A stretch of DNA of 64,000 nucleotides from Krasilnikoviella flava (GTDB taxonomy: Bacteria; Actinomycetota; Actinomycetes; Actinomycetales; Cellulomonadaceae), in the NCBI RefSeq assembly GCF_900167525.1, contig NZ_FUZQ01000006.1, positions 310,001 through 374,000 of the forward strand, written 5' to 3'. Of the stretch, positions 1-7,433 are shown piece after piece. How positions within the stretch are numbered: the stretch's first letter is position 1; every line of letters starts with the position of its first letter. A model generated the notes under the pieces. That model searched no databases. It was not told the origin of the DNA and worked only from the letters and a program-made list of their open reading frames with translations. The position numbers and the translations under genes were made by a program.

Positions 1-840
1 CGGGAACAGCAGCGTCTGGGTGCGCAGGATGGAGTACACGCCGACCTTGGTGAGCAGGCCCGCGAACACGGCGGTGACCGGCGCCGGCGCCGTCGGGTAG
101 GAGTCGGGCAGCCACGCGGACAGCGGGAAGATGGCGGCCTTGATGCCGAACGCGAGCAGCAGCAGGAGCTGCAGCGCCGTGCGCACGGTCGGGTCGATCT
201 CCGGCAGCCGCTCCGCGAGCTGCGCCATGTTCACCGTGCCGGTCGCGCCGTAGATGAGCGCGATCGCCGTGAGGAACAGCAACGACGACACCAGCGTGAC
301 GATGATGTACACCGACCCGGCGCGGATGCGCTCGGCCGTGCCACCCAGGGTGAGCAGCACCGCGGACGACGCGAGCAGGATCTCGAACCCGACGTAGAGG
401 TTGAACAGGTCGCCGGTGAGGAACGCGTTCGCCACGCCCGCAGCCAGGATGAGGAAGGTCGGGTGGAAGATCGCGACGGGGATCATGTCGCCGCGCGTGG
501 TGCCCGGCTCGTCCTCCCCCTCGGGCACGCCCTGGCCCAGGGAGTACAGGAGCACGCACAGCAGCATCACGAACGAGACCGTGAGCATCACCGCGGAGAT
601 GCGGTCGGCGACCAGGTCGATGCCGACGGGCACCGCCCAGCTGCCGACCTCGACGACGATCGGCCCGCCGTCGGCGGCGACCAGGAGCCCGACGGACGCC
701 GCGAGGGCGGCGGCCAGCGCGGTGACGCTGATGATGCGCTGCACGCGGGCGTACCGGTGCAGGGCGAGCGTCAGCCCGGCCGCGAACAGCGGCAGCATGA
801 CGGGCAGCGGCACCAACGTCTCGGCGTCCCAGGGGATCAC
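1..840 (-). CDS. mrpD: Na+/H+ antiporter subunit D (partial, 3' end beyond window)
   Basis: Membrane subunit of the multisubunit Mrp (Mnh) cation/proton antiporter, homologous to the proton-pumping subunits of complex I. The first 280 residues are present, starting at a GTG (840-838), and the frame runs off the left edge. Many hydrophobic helices are visible, as are the family segments EILLASSAVLLTLGG and LLLLAFGIKAAIFPLSAWLP, the latter with the conserved Lys/Pro region of proton_antipo_M proteins. The start overlaps the mrpC stop as GTGA (837-840), so the two are translationally coupled. The remaining Mrp subunits (E, F, G) would be expected to the left, outside the window. Confidence 0.93.
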   Translation of the reverse strand, partial: MIPWDAETLVPLPVMLPLFAAGLTLALHRYARVQRIISVTALAAALAASVGLLVAADGGPIVVEVGSWAVPVGIDLVADRISAVMLTVSFVMLLCVLLYSLGQGVPEGEDEPGTTRGDMIPVAIFHPTFLILAAGVANAFLTGDLFNLYVGFEILLASSAVLLTLGGTAERIRAGSVYIIVTLVSSLLFLTAIALIYGATGTVNMAQLAERLPEIDPTVRTALQLLLLLAFGIKAAIFPLSAWLPDSYPTAPAPVTAVFAGLLTKVGVYSILRTQTLLFP

Positions 841-1403
841 GGGCGCTCCTCGGGGTCGGTGCGGGCGTCGGTCCGCGCCTCACCGTGGCGGTGGTGGCCC
901 CGGTCGTGGCTGCGGGAAGGGCCGTCGTCGTCGCTGTCGTCGACGTCGTCGTGCACGTCGGCCGCTTCCTCGTCGAGGGTCTGGTCGAGCCCACCGGCGT
1001 CCGCGTCCTCGAAGGCGGGCGCGTTGAGCGCGGCGTGCCGGGCGACACGCCGGTCCTCGACGTCGTCGGCCACCTCGTCGTGCCCGTGCAGCTGCCACGA
1101 GCGATAGGCCATGGCGAGCACGAACGCGACGAGCGCCAGGGTGATGACGATCGAGGTGAGCACCATCGCCTGCGCGAGCGGGTCGCTCATGCGCACGCCC
1201 TCGGGGGCGTTGCCGACGATGGGCGAGGCGCCGGAGCGGCCGCCCATGACGAGCAGCATGAGGTTGACGCCGTTGCCGATGAGGACGAACCCGAGCAGCA
1301 CCCGGGTGAGCGGGCGCTCCAGCAGCAGATAGACGCCGGTCGCGAACAGCACGCCGATGGCCAGGACCAGCACGGCCGAGGGGGTGTTCTCGAGCACGGT
1401 CAT
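837..1403 (-). CDS. mrpC: Na+/H+ antiporter subunit C
   Basis: Small membrane subunit of the Mrp antiporter, NuoK-like, 188 aa. Three hydrophobic segments span roughly residues 10-30, 35-55 and 80-102, and include the NuoK-like motif LLGFVLIGNGVNLMLL. A long, acidic and His-rich cytoplasmic tail (about residues 105-188, ending TDPEERP) exceeds the usual 110-130 aa length of MrpC; such tails occur in actinobacterial homologues. The ATG overlaps the mrpA stop as ATGA (1400-1403), and its own stop overlaps the mrpD start, so it lies in the middle of a coupled operon. Confidence 0.93.
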   Translation of the reverse strand: MTVLENTPSAVLVLAIGVLFATGVYLLLERPLTRVLLGFVLIGNGVNLMLLVMGGRSGASPIVGNAPEGVRMSDPLAQAMVLTSIVITLALVAFVLAMAYRSWQLHGHDEVADDVEDRRVARHAALNAPAFEDADAGGLDQTLDEEAADVHDDVDDSDDDGPSRSHDRGHHRHGEARTDARTDPEERP

Positions 1404-4375
1404 GGGGCCACCTCCTCGCGCCGGTTCTCCGCTCGGCCGGCAGAGCCGTCGGGGGTGCGCACCTCGCCGACCACGGTGCGCGCGGGCCGCGGGTCCTGGC
1501 GGTCGATCTCGGCACCGAGCGTCCGGAGCAGGTCGAGCACCAGGCCCACGACGACGAGCATCACGCCGATGTCGAAGAACAGCGAGGTCACGAGGTGCAC
1601 GTCGCCGAGCACGGGGACGGCGTACCAGTGCAGGATCGTGCTCTGCAGCACCTCCTGGCCGGCGACGAGGGTCGCGAGGCCCACGCCCGCGGAGAGGAAC
1701 AGGCCGGTGCCGAGCAGCACGCCGGGGTTGATCGGCGCGGCCTCCCCGAGCTCGTACCGGCCGCCCGCGAGGTAGCGCACGGCGAACGCGATGCCCACCA
1801 CGAGGCCCGCGGCGAACCCGCCGCCGGGCGCGTTGTGGCCGCTGAACAGCAGGAACAGCCCGAACACGATCATGGCGTGGAAGACGACGCGGGTGATGAC
1901 CTCGAACAGGACGGAGCGACGCTCGGGCTCCAGCGTGCTGCCGGCCGCGAGCCACACCCGGCGGGTGTGCGGGTCGGACTGGCTGACGTCGTCCTTCACC
2001 CGGGAGAGCCGCAGCACCTCGCCGCTGCGCTGCCGCAGGAAGATCAACGACGCGACGCCGGTGGCGGCGACGAGCAGCACCGAGATCTCGCCGACGGTGT
2101 CCCAGGCGCGGATGTCGACGAGCGTCACGTTGACGATGTTCTTGCCGCCGCCCCACTCGACCGCCTCGTCGGGGAAGTGCGTGCTGATGGGGTCGGCCAC
2201 CCGCACGAGCGGCGCGGCGACGGTGAACGCCATCATGACGACGCCGGTCACCACGCCCAGCACGAGCCGCAGCCAGCGGCTGGCGGCCAGCGGTCGGTCG
2301 GTGAAGTACGGCGGCATCCGCCGCAGCACCAGCATCATGATGACGAGCGTGATCGTCTCGCACAGCACCTGGGTGAGCGCGAGGTCGGGCGCGCCGTGCA
2401 GCATGAAGAGCGTCGCGTTCGCGTATCCGGCGACCCCGACGAGCACGACGGCCTTGAGGCGCCGCCGGGCGCGAGCGGCGAGCACGCAGGAGATGACGAC
2501 GATCGCGACCACCGCGGCGTCCGCGGGCCGGTCCCAGGGCACGACGGCGAGCTTCGGGGTGCCGCTGATCAGCGCGGAGGCGATCACCATGCCCGGCGCG
2601 ACGGCGAGCACGACGAGGATCATGCCGAGGTAGACCGGCAGGGAACCACGCTGGGTGGCGGCAGTGACGTCGGCCGCGAGGTCGTCGAGCCGGCGCATGG
2701 TGCGGCGGTAGGTGACCTCCGCCGAGCGCGGCGACCAGAGGAAGTCCTGGGCCTTCTCCACCCGGGCGCGCTGCCAGAAGAGGACGAAGCCGGCGAGCAG
2801 CACCAGGACGGTGATCGCGAGGACCGGCGTGAAGCCGCCCCAGAGCACGAGGTGGCCGGGCTCCCCGGCGGGGTAGGTGTCGGCGTACGGGGCCAGCAGC
2901 CGATCCCCCGTCGCGGGGACGAGCGCCACGGCCAGGCCCAGCACCGCGAGCACGAGCGGCGGGGTGACGAGCAGCCAGGGCTGGCGGCGCACCGGCGTCG
3001 CGGGCGCGGGCTCCGCGCCGGCGTCGCGCGTCGTCGCCGGGGCGCCCGCCGCGGCCACGCCGGGGCGCCGCTTGGTGCCGAACGCACCCCACGCGAAGCG
3101 CAGGCCGTAGGCCACGGTGAGCGCCGAGCCGACGGCCACGGCGAGCAGCGCGATCCACTCGACGGCCCCGGCGCCGTGCGTGACGTCGTGCCACAGGCCC
3201 TCGAGCGCGGCCTCCTTGGCGACGTACCCGGCGAACGGCGGGAAGCCGATCATCGAGGCGGTCGCCAGGACGCCGGCGACGGTGGTGAACGGCATGGTGC
3301 GCCACAGCCCCGACAGCTTGCGCAGGTCACGGGTGCCGGTCGCGACGTCGACGGCACCGACGACCAGGAACAGCGCCGCCTTGAACATGGCGTGCGCCCC
3401 CAGCATCGCCAGGCCGGCCAGCGCCAGGGCCCTGCTGCCGAGCCCCAGGAGCAGCACGATCAGGCCGAGCTGGGACACGGTGCCGAACGCGAGGACGAGC
3501 TTGAGGTCGTGCTGCCGCAGCGCCTGGTAGCCGCCGAGCAGGAGGGTGCCGCCCCCCAGGACCAGCACCAGCCAGCGCCACACGGGCAGGTCCGCGAACG
3601 CCGGGGCGAAGCGCGCCACGAGGTAGACGCCGGCCTTGACCATGGCCGCGGCGTGCAGGTAGGCGGACACGGGCGTCGGGGCCGCCATCGCCGCGGGGAG
3701 CCAGAAGTGGAACGGGATGAGCGCGGACTTGGTCGCGGCGCCCGCGAGCAGGCACACCGCCGCCCACGTGACCGCGGTGCCCGACGGCGGGTCGGCGACC
3801 AGCTCGGAGACGCGCCAGGTGTCGCCGACGACGCCGAGGATGATGAGCCCCACCAGCATCGCGAGGCCGCCCCCCGTGGTCACGACGATCGCCTGCATCG
3901 CCGCGCGCCGGGACGCCTTGCGGTCGGCGTAGTGGCCGATGAGCAGGTAGGAGAAGACGGTGGTGAGCTCCCAGAACACGAACAGGAGCAGCAGGTCGTC
4001 GGCGGCGACGAGGCCGACCATCGCGGCGGCGAACGCCGTGAGCACGGCGGCGAACCGCCCCAGGCCGAACGCGTCCCGCGCGAAGTAGGCCGAGCAGTAG
4101 AGCAGCACGAGGGCGCCGACACCGCCGACCACGAGCAGCATGAACCACGCGAGGGTGTCGAGCTGGAAGGTGATCGACAGGTGCAGGCCGGGCACCCACG
4201 GGATCTCCTGGGTCGGGAAGTCGCCTGCCGTCACCCGGGGCGTCATCGCCAGCGCGTACGCGGCGGCCGAGGCCGGGCCGAGCGCCAGGATCCAGAATGC
4301 CCGCCTGCCGAGCCATGCCACCAGAGCCGGCGCCACGAGGGCCAGCAGGAAGGTGAAGAGCAGCACTGAGAGCAC
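1400..4375 (-). CDS. mrpA: Na+/H+ antiporter subunit A (MrpA with MrpB-like C-terminus)
   Basis: Largest Mrp subunit, 991 aa, NuoL-like. The chosen GTG (4375) gives the N-terminus VLSVLLFTFLLALVAP, which opens the first membrane helix as in the family, and has GGAG about 5-8 bases upstream. The proton_antipo_M core covers about residues 110-420 and contains FWLPAAMAAPTPVSAYLHAA and HDLKLVLAFGTVSQLG. The C-terminal third carries the MrpB domain (SLFFDIGVMLVVVGLVLDLL near residue 950), so this is the MrpA-MrpB fusion usual in Actinobacteria; no separate mrpB exists. It is probably the first gene of the operon mrpA-mrpC-mrpD. Likely role: sodium extrusion and pH homeostasis. Confidence 0.93.
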   Translation of the reverse strand: MLSVLLFTFLLALVAPALVAWLGRRAFWILALGPASAAAYALAMTPRVTAGDFPTQEIPWVPGLHLSITFQLDTLAWFMLLVVGGVGALVLLYCSAYFARDAFGLGRFAAVLTAFAAAMVGLVAADDLLLLFVFWELTTVFSYLLIGHYADRKASRRAAMQAIVVTTGGGLAMLVGLIILGVVGDTWRVSELVADPPSGTAVTWAAVCLLAGAATKSALIPFHFWLPAAMAAPTPVSAYLHAAAMVKAGVYLVARFAPAFADLPVWRWLVLVLGGGTLLLGGYQALRQHDLKLVLAFGTVSQLGLIVLLLGLGSRALALAGLAMLGAHAMFKAALFLVVGAVDVATGTRDLRKLSGLWRTMPFTTVAGVLATASMIGFPPFAGYVAKEAALEGLWHDVTHGAGAVEWIALLAVAVGSALTVAYGLRFAWGAFGTKRRPGVAAAGAPATTRDAGAEPAPATPVRRQPWLLVTPPLVLAVLGLAVALVPATGDRLLAPYADTYPAGEPGHLVLWGGFTPVLAITVLVLLAGFVLFWQRARVEKAQDFLWSPRSAEVTYRRTMRRLDDLAADVTAATQRGSLPVYLGMILVVLAVAPGMVIASALISGTPKLAVVPWDRPADAAVVAIVVISCVLAARARRRLKAVVLVGVAGYANATLFMLHGAPDLALTQVLCETITLVIMMLVLRRMPPYFTDRPLAASRWLRLVLGVVTGVVMMAFTVAAPLVRVADPISTHFPDEAVEWGGGKNIVNVTLVDIRAWDTVGEISVLLVAATGVASLIFLRQRSGEVLRLSRVKDDVSQSDPHTRRVWLAAGSTLEPERRSVLFEVITRVVFHAMIVFGLFLLFSGHNAPGGGFAAGLVVGIAFAVRYLAGGRYELGEAAPINPGVLLGTGLFLSAGVGLATLVAGQEVLQSTILHWYAVPVLGDVHLVTSLFFDIGVMLVVVGLVLDLLRTLGAEIDRQDPRPARTVVGEVRTPDGSAGRAENRREEVAP

Positions 4376-4491
4376 AGCACTCCGTCCGGTCGAGGGGCGG
4401 GGCGTCGGCTTTACCTTACCGGCAACGACCGATGGTCCGGCGATGACGAGATGACACGGGGGTGTGACCTGGCTCGCTCGCCGGCCTCCTC

Positions 4492-5625
4492 CTAGAGGTC
4501 TTCGGGGGCGAGCAGGAAGTCCGCCTCGTCCGCGATCTCGCCGCCCACCGCCGTGTGGATCGCGACCGCCATCTTCCCCACGAGATCGGCCGCACGCCGT
4601 CGCGCGACGACGTGGGCGGCCTGCGGGAACTCCTGGTTGGCCTCGTACAGGTCCGGCGGGTCCCAGCGCACGTGGTAGCAGACGGCGCCCGCCGCGGCCC
4701 AGGGCAGCTCGCGCACCAGCAGCGGCAGGGTCTCGTCGCCGATCACCTCGACGGTGACGGAACCGTCGAGCCCCAGGTCGGTGGCCAGGCCGTAGGCGTC
4801 GAGCACCATCGGCGCCTGCAGGGCGTCGATGTCGACGTCGTCGGCGCGCTCGTGGATCGCCTTGCGGACCTCGGGGTCCAGCGGTTCGCCCGGGTACAGG
4901 GGGCGGTCGGCGATGCCCGCGGGCGGGCCCTGGTACGGCTTGCCCTCCGTCGCGAGCACGACGCGCGGGTGCACGGCCTGCAGCACGCGGAACGCGGCCT
5001 GCGGGTCCAGCCAGATGTCGGAGTACACCGTGAGGTCCACGGCCCGGTCCGGGTCCGGGGTCAGGACCGCGCCCGGCCCCGCCGCGCGGCGGCCGCCGTC
5101 GGCGTCGTCCCACGTGCCGGCGACGTCGAGCCGCACCGAGCCGCCCAGCCGGCGGGCCGCCTGCACCAGCCACGAGACGACGCGCTCCTCCTCACGGTTC
5201 GGCATCGCCGCCGGGAAGGCACGCCCCACGCCGTCCCGGTCACCGCCGAAGCGGGTCGCGTCGTCCCACCGCTCGCGCGGGCACACGACGTCGAACACCA
5301 TCGCGGTGCCGGCGGGCAGGCCCGCCTCGATCCCGTTGCCGGACGGCGCGTACGGGCCGGAGACGGCGCTGTGCCGCGACAGCCGCAGCACGCCCGGCTC
5401 GCCCGGGTTCGCCATCCGGCCCACGGGGACGTCGGCTCCCGGCAGGTCGGCGGGGACCACGTCCCAGCGCGTGCCCACGAAGCGCGACAGGGCGAGGACC
5501 TCGATCTCGTCGACCACGACGTCCGAAGGCACCCCCAGCAGGTGACGCGCCTGGTGCCCCTGCGCCGACACCCGAGGCAACGGCGGCAGGGCGGGCTGGT
5601 TCTGCGCCGAACGGTTCTGGGCCAC
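4492..5625 (-). CDS. Conserved protein of unknown function (paralogue of the gene at 28111-29118)
   Basis: A soluble protein of 377 aa with no domain I can name. Its GTG start has GGAGCTCC about 9 bases upstream. It has no signal peptide or membrane segment. Recognisable blocks are MVFDVVCPRERWDDATRFGG, DRDGVGRAFPAAMP and LTPDPDRAVDLTV in the middle, and ADEADFLLAPEDL at the C-terminus. The same blocks in the same order occur in the protein encoded at 28111-29118, so the two are paralogues. It lies 137 bp downstream of dcd on the same strand and 116 bp from mrpA, so it is probably its own transcription unit. I assign no function. Confidence 0.85.
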   Translation of the reverse strand: MAQNRSAQNQPALPPLPRVSAQGHQARHLLGVPSDVVVDEIEVLALSRFVGTRWDVVPADLPGADVPVGRMANPGEPGVLRLSRHSAVSGPYAPSGNGIEAGLPAGTAMVFDVVCPRERWDDATRFGGDRDGVGRAFPAAMPNREEERVVSWLVQAARRLGGSVRLDVAGTWDDADGGRRAAGPGAVLTPDPDRAVDLTVYSDIWLDPQAAFRVLQAVHPRVVLATEGKPYQGPPAGIADRPLYPGEPLDPEVRKAIHERADDVDIDALQAPMVLDAYGLATDLGLDGSVTVEVIGDETLPLLVRELPWAAAGAVCYHVRWDPPDLYEANQEFPQAAHVVARRRAADLVGKMAVAIHTAVGGEIADEADFLLAPEDL

Positions 5626-5762
5626 TTCGCGGAGCTCCTTCCGGGACCTGGGCGCACCGCGCCCCGCACCGGTGCCGGCGCGGCGGGACCGAGCGTAGCG
5701 ACGTCCCGACCCCCCGCGGAACGGCCCGTCGGCCCCCGCGCCGGCGCTGCGCCGCGCGGCGC

Positions 5763-6338
5763 TCAGACCTCGCTCCGATGGAACGACTGCCACGACCGGC
5801 TGGCCGTCGGGCCGCGCTGCCCCTGGTAGCGCGAGCCGTATGCGTCCGAGCCGTACGGGTGCTCCGCCGGGGAGGAGAGACGGAAGAAGCACATCTGGCC
5901 GATCTTCATACCGGGCCACAGCGTGATCGGCAGCGTCGCGACGTTGCTCAGCTCGAGCGTCACGTGCCCCGAGAACCCGGGGTCGATGAACCCGGCCGTG
6001 CTGTGCGTGAGCAGCCCCAGCCGCCCGAGCGACGACTTGCCCTCGAGCCGCGCGGCGACGTCGTCGGGCAGCGTGACGGACTCGAACGTGGAGCCGAGCA
6101 CGAACTCGCCCGGGTGCAGCACGAACGGCTCCTCCGGGGAGACCTCGACGAGCCGCGTCAGCTCGGGCTGCTCCTGCGACGGGTCGATGAACGGGTACTT
6201 GTGGTTGTCGAAGAGCCTGAAGTACCGGTCGAGGCGGACGTCGATGCTGGACGGCTGGAGCATCGACGGCTCGTACGGGTCGAGGACGACCCGTCCGGCG
6301 TCGAGCTCGGCCCGGATGTCGCGGTCGGAGAGCAGCAC
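5763..6338 (-). CDS. dcd: dCTP deaminase (probably dUMP-forming)
   Basis: Converts dCTP to dUTP or, in the bifunctional actinobacterial type, directly to dUMP, feeding thymidylate synthesis. The 191 aa protein begins at GTG 6338 ([12 protein letters not shown], the family N-terminus). Nucleotide-binding and catalytic motifs are intact: [37 protein letters not shown] and [14 protein letters not shown], followed by the C-terminal phosphate-binding YQGQRGPT. Length is normal for the trimeric dUTPase-superfamily enzyme. The dUMP-forming reading follows from knowledge of the Mycobacterium enzyme, not from a residue tested here. A 10-bp hairpin sits just upstream of the start (6354-6382). Confidence 0.95.
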   Translation of the reverse strand: MLLSDRDIRAELDAGRVVLDPYEPSMLQPSSIDVRLDRYFRLFDNHKYPFIDPSQEQPELTRLVEVSPEEPFVLHPGEFVLGSTFESVTLPDDVAARLEGKSSLGRLGLLTHSTAGFIDPGFSGHVTLELSNVATLPITLWPGMKIGQMCFFRLSSPAEHPYGSDAYGSRYQGQRGPTASRSWQSFHRSEV

Positions 6339-6353
6339 GGGGACACGGTAGTC

Positions 6354-6417
6354 GGGTCGGCGGGCGGGCGCTCCGCCGACCCGGTTGCGGGGCGCGGCGG
6401 ATCCTCGTGTACCCTAG
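6354..6417. promoter_or_regulatory. dcd upstream hairpin and forward -10 box
   Basis: Positions 6354-6363 and 6373-6382 form a perfect 10-bp stem (gggtcggcgg / ccgccgaccc) 15 bases upstream of the dcd GTG, so the hairpin is either in its leader or at its promoter. On the + strand, TACCCT at 6412-6417 fits the actinobacterial TANNNT -10 pattern and could drive transcription of the downstream small ORF and cspA. No convincing -35 is visible. Confidence 0.35.
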
Positions 6418-6526
6418 AGGCCGCGCACGCCGCGGGATCCGACCCCGGCACTCTTCGGTACCTCGCATCGAAGCCAGGTCCGCGCGCAGACGACAGCCCC
6501 GCTGTCCACGACGATCTCCGCCCACA

Positions 6527-6901
6527 GTGCGCGGAGCGAGAGCAGAGAGCATCACTTCTTCCACCATCGCAAGGCCCACGTCCGCACCTGCGGTCACGGG
6601 CAGCTCACGACCGACCCCTGTGTGGCGCCGGGCCGACGACGACCTGTGGGTCGCGACGGTCGACGGCGAGTACGGGGGCATGATCACCCGACGTCCCGAC
6701 GGCTTTCACGTCCACGACCGCTTCACACAGCCGGTCGCCGTCGCCCCCACCCTTGCCGAGGCGACGAGGCTCCACGCCCCGTCCCGCCACGGCACCACGC
6801 GCGCTCGTCGAGCGCGCGTCCACACCGTCCGCACCCGGCCGGGTGCGACGACCGGACCCACGTTCGCGGGTCCGTCGCATCAACGAGAGAAGACACCATG
6901 A
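6527..6901 (+). CDS. Small protein of unknown function upstream of cspA
   Basis: Predicted 124 aa if it starts at GTG 6527. No Shine-Dalgarno is clear there, and other starts are possible. The central part is well formed and protein-like ([20 protein letters not shown], then [15 protein letters not shown] and [10 protein letters not shown]), resembling small single-domain proteins I associate with high-GC actinobacteria. The Arg-rich tail overlies three perfect hairpins, so it may be leader sequence rather than selected protein. The stop overlaps the cspA start as ATGA (6898-6901), which would couple the two. Function is unknown; the coding call rests on the central block and this overlap. 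Confidence 0.5.
   Translation: MRGARAESITSSTIARPTSAPAVTGSSRPTPVWRRADDDLWVATVDGEYGGMITRRPDGFHVHDRFTQPVAVAPTLAEATRLHAPSRHGTTRARRARVHTVRTRPGATTGPTFAGPSHQREKTP
6797..6874 (+). promoter_or_regulatory. Three consecutive hairpins in the cspA leader
   Basis: Three dyads follow one another directly before cspA: 6797-6819 (acgcgcgctcg t cgagcgcgcgt, 11-bp arms), 6830-6847 (an 18-bp perfect palindrome, cgcacccggccgggtgcg) and 6853-6874 (cggaccc / gggtccg around an 8-nt loop). Cold-shock mRNAs commonly have structured leaders, so a role in temperature-dependent translation is a reasonable inference. Confidence 0.5.
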
Positions 6902-7101
6902 CCACCGGAACTGTGAAGTGGTTCAACGAGGAGAAGGGGTTCGGCTTCATCGCCCCCTCCGACGGCACCGCCGACGTGTTCGCGCACTACAGCGCGATCG
7001 TCGCGGACGGCTTCCGCTCCCTCGCCGAGGGCCAGCAGGTCGAGTTCGAGGTCACGCAGGGCCCCAAGGGCATGCAGGCCTCGAACATCCGCCCGCTCTG
7101 A
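6898..7101 (+). CDS. cspA: Cold shock protein (CspA family)
   Basis: A 67-aa single cold-shock domain, starting [18 protein letters not shown]. The RNP-1 motif (KGFGFI) and RNP-2-like VFAHYSAI are both intact; these bind single-stranded RNA and DNA and melt secondary structure. Length and order of strands are typical. It is preceded by a structured leader (6797-6874) and a possibly coupled small ORF, and followed by a strong hairpin terminator (7108-7139). Which paralogue of the Csp family it is cannot be told from one locus. Confidence 0.96.
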   Translation: MTTGTVKWFNEEKGFGFIAPSDGTADVFAHYSAIVADGFRSLAEGQQVEFEVTQGPKGMQASNIRPL

Positions 7102-7107
7102 CGCCTG

Positions 7108-7139
7108 CGCCTGCACGCCGCGCACGCGGCGTGCAGGCG
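7108..7139 (+). terminator. Hairpin terminator after cspA
   Basis: A 14-bp perfect stem (cgcctgcacgccgc, 7108-7121; gcggcgtgcaggcg, 7126-7139) with a 4-nt loop begins 6 bases after the cspA stop and is followed by a short T-containing stretch (ggttt). Confidence 0.75.
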
Positions 7140-7167
7140 ACCGGTTTGTCCCGGGACACCCGGCCGG

Positions 7168-7197
7168 TTCGGAGCATCCGACCTGGTTGGGTATGAT
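7168..7197 (+). promoter_or_regulatory. Putative promoter of tRNA-Gly
   Basis: TATGAT at 7192-7197 is a good -10 box and TTCGGA at 7168-7173 a weak -35 with an 18-bp spacer. Transcription would start near 7204, about 25 bases before the mature tRNA. Confidence 0.5.
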
Positions 7198-7228
7198 CGG
7201 GGCGCGCACACCATCACGGTGCTGCTGC

Positions 7229-7302
7229 GCGGGTGTAGTTCAATGGTAGAACTTCAGCTTCCCAAGCTGATAGCGCGGGTTCGATTCCCGTCACCCGCTC
7301 CA
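7229..7302 (+). tRNA. tRNA-Gly (anticodon CCC)
   Basis: A complete cloverleaf: acceptor GCGGGTG (7229-7235) pairs with CACCCGC (7292-7298), discriminator T at 7299, and an encoded CCA (7300-7302). The anticodon stem is TCAGC/GCTGA and the loop TTCCCAA, giving anticodon CCC. The T arm has loop TTCGATT. Its 3' half (from 7259) is the left attachment site of the adjacent integrated element, and the integrated copy restores an intact tRNA. Confidence 0.95.
7259..7302. repeat. attL: 44-bp direct repeat (tRNA 3' half)
   Basis: Identical to 15716-15759 over 44 bp, covering the anticodon loop to the CCA end of tRNA-Gly. Bases flanking both copies differ (C before attL, A before attR; AGCTTG after attL, CCGCGA after attR), which fixes the repeat ends. 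Confidence 0.93.
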
Positions 7303-7373
7303 AGCTTGAACATGCAGGTCAGAGCACGTATGGGCATGTACCGCCCGGCTCTGGTCACACCGGAAATCTCGTC

Positions 7374-7393
7374 TGGCGTGACCTAACGTGACC
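7374..7393. repeat. Left arm-type repeat
   Basis: The 20-bp sequence tggcgtgacctaacgtgacc lies 72 bp inside attL and recurs exactly at 15565-15584 near attR. Each copy contains a CGTGACC pair. Position just inside both element ends and before the integrase gene suggests arm-type integrase or excisionase binding sites. Confidence 0.6.
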
Positions 7394-7433
7394 GATCCTC
7401 TCGGGGGTCGGCCCAGCCGGAAGCGAGGCCCAC

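Noticed and set aside
837-3305. 822-aa open frame on the minus strand across mrpA and mrpC
   Set aside because: Only its final 188 residues (mrpC) are real; the rest is a shadow of mrpA with Arg/Pro-rich, motif-free composition.
1595-4369. 924-aa open frame on the plus strand opposite mrpA
   Set aside because: Antisense shadow frame produced by high GC; His/Asp/Arg/Gln-rich, no start signal or family motif.
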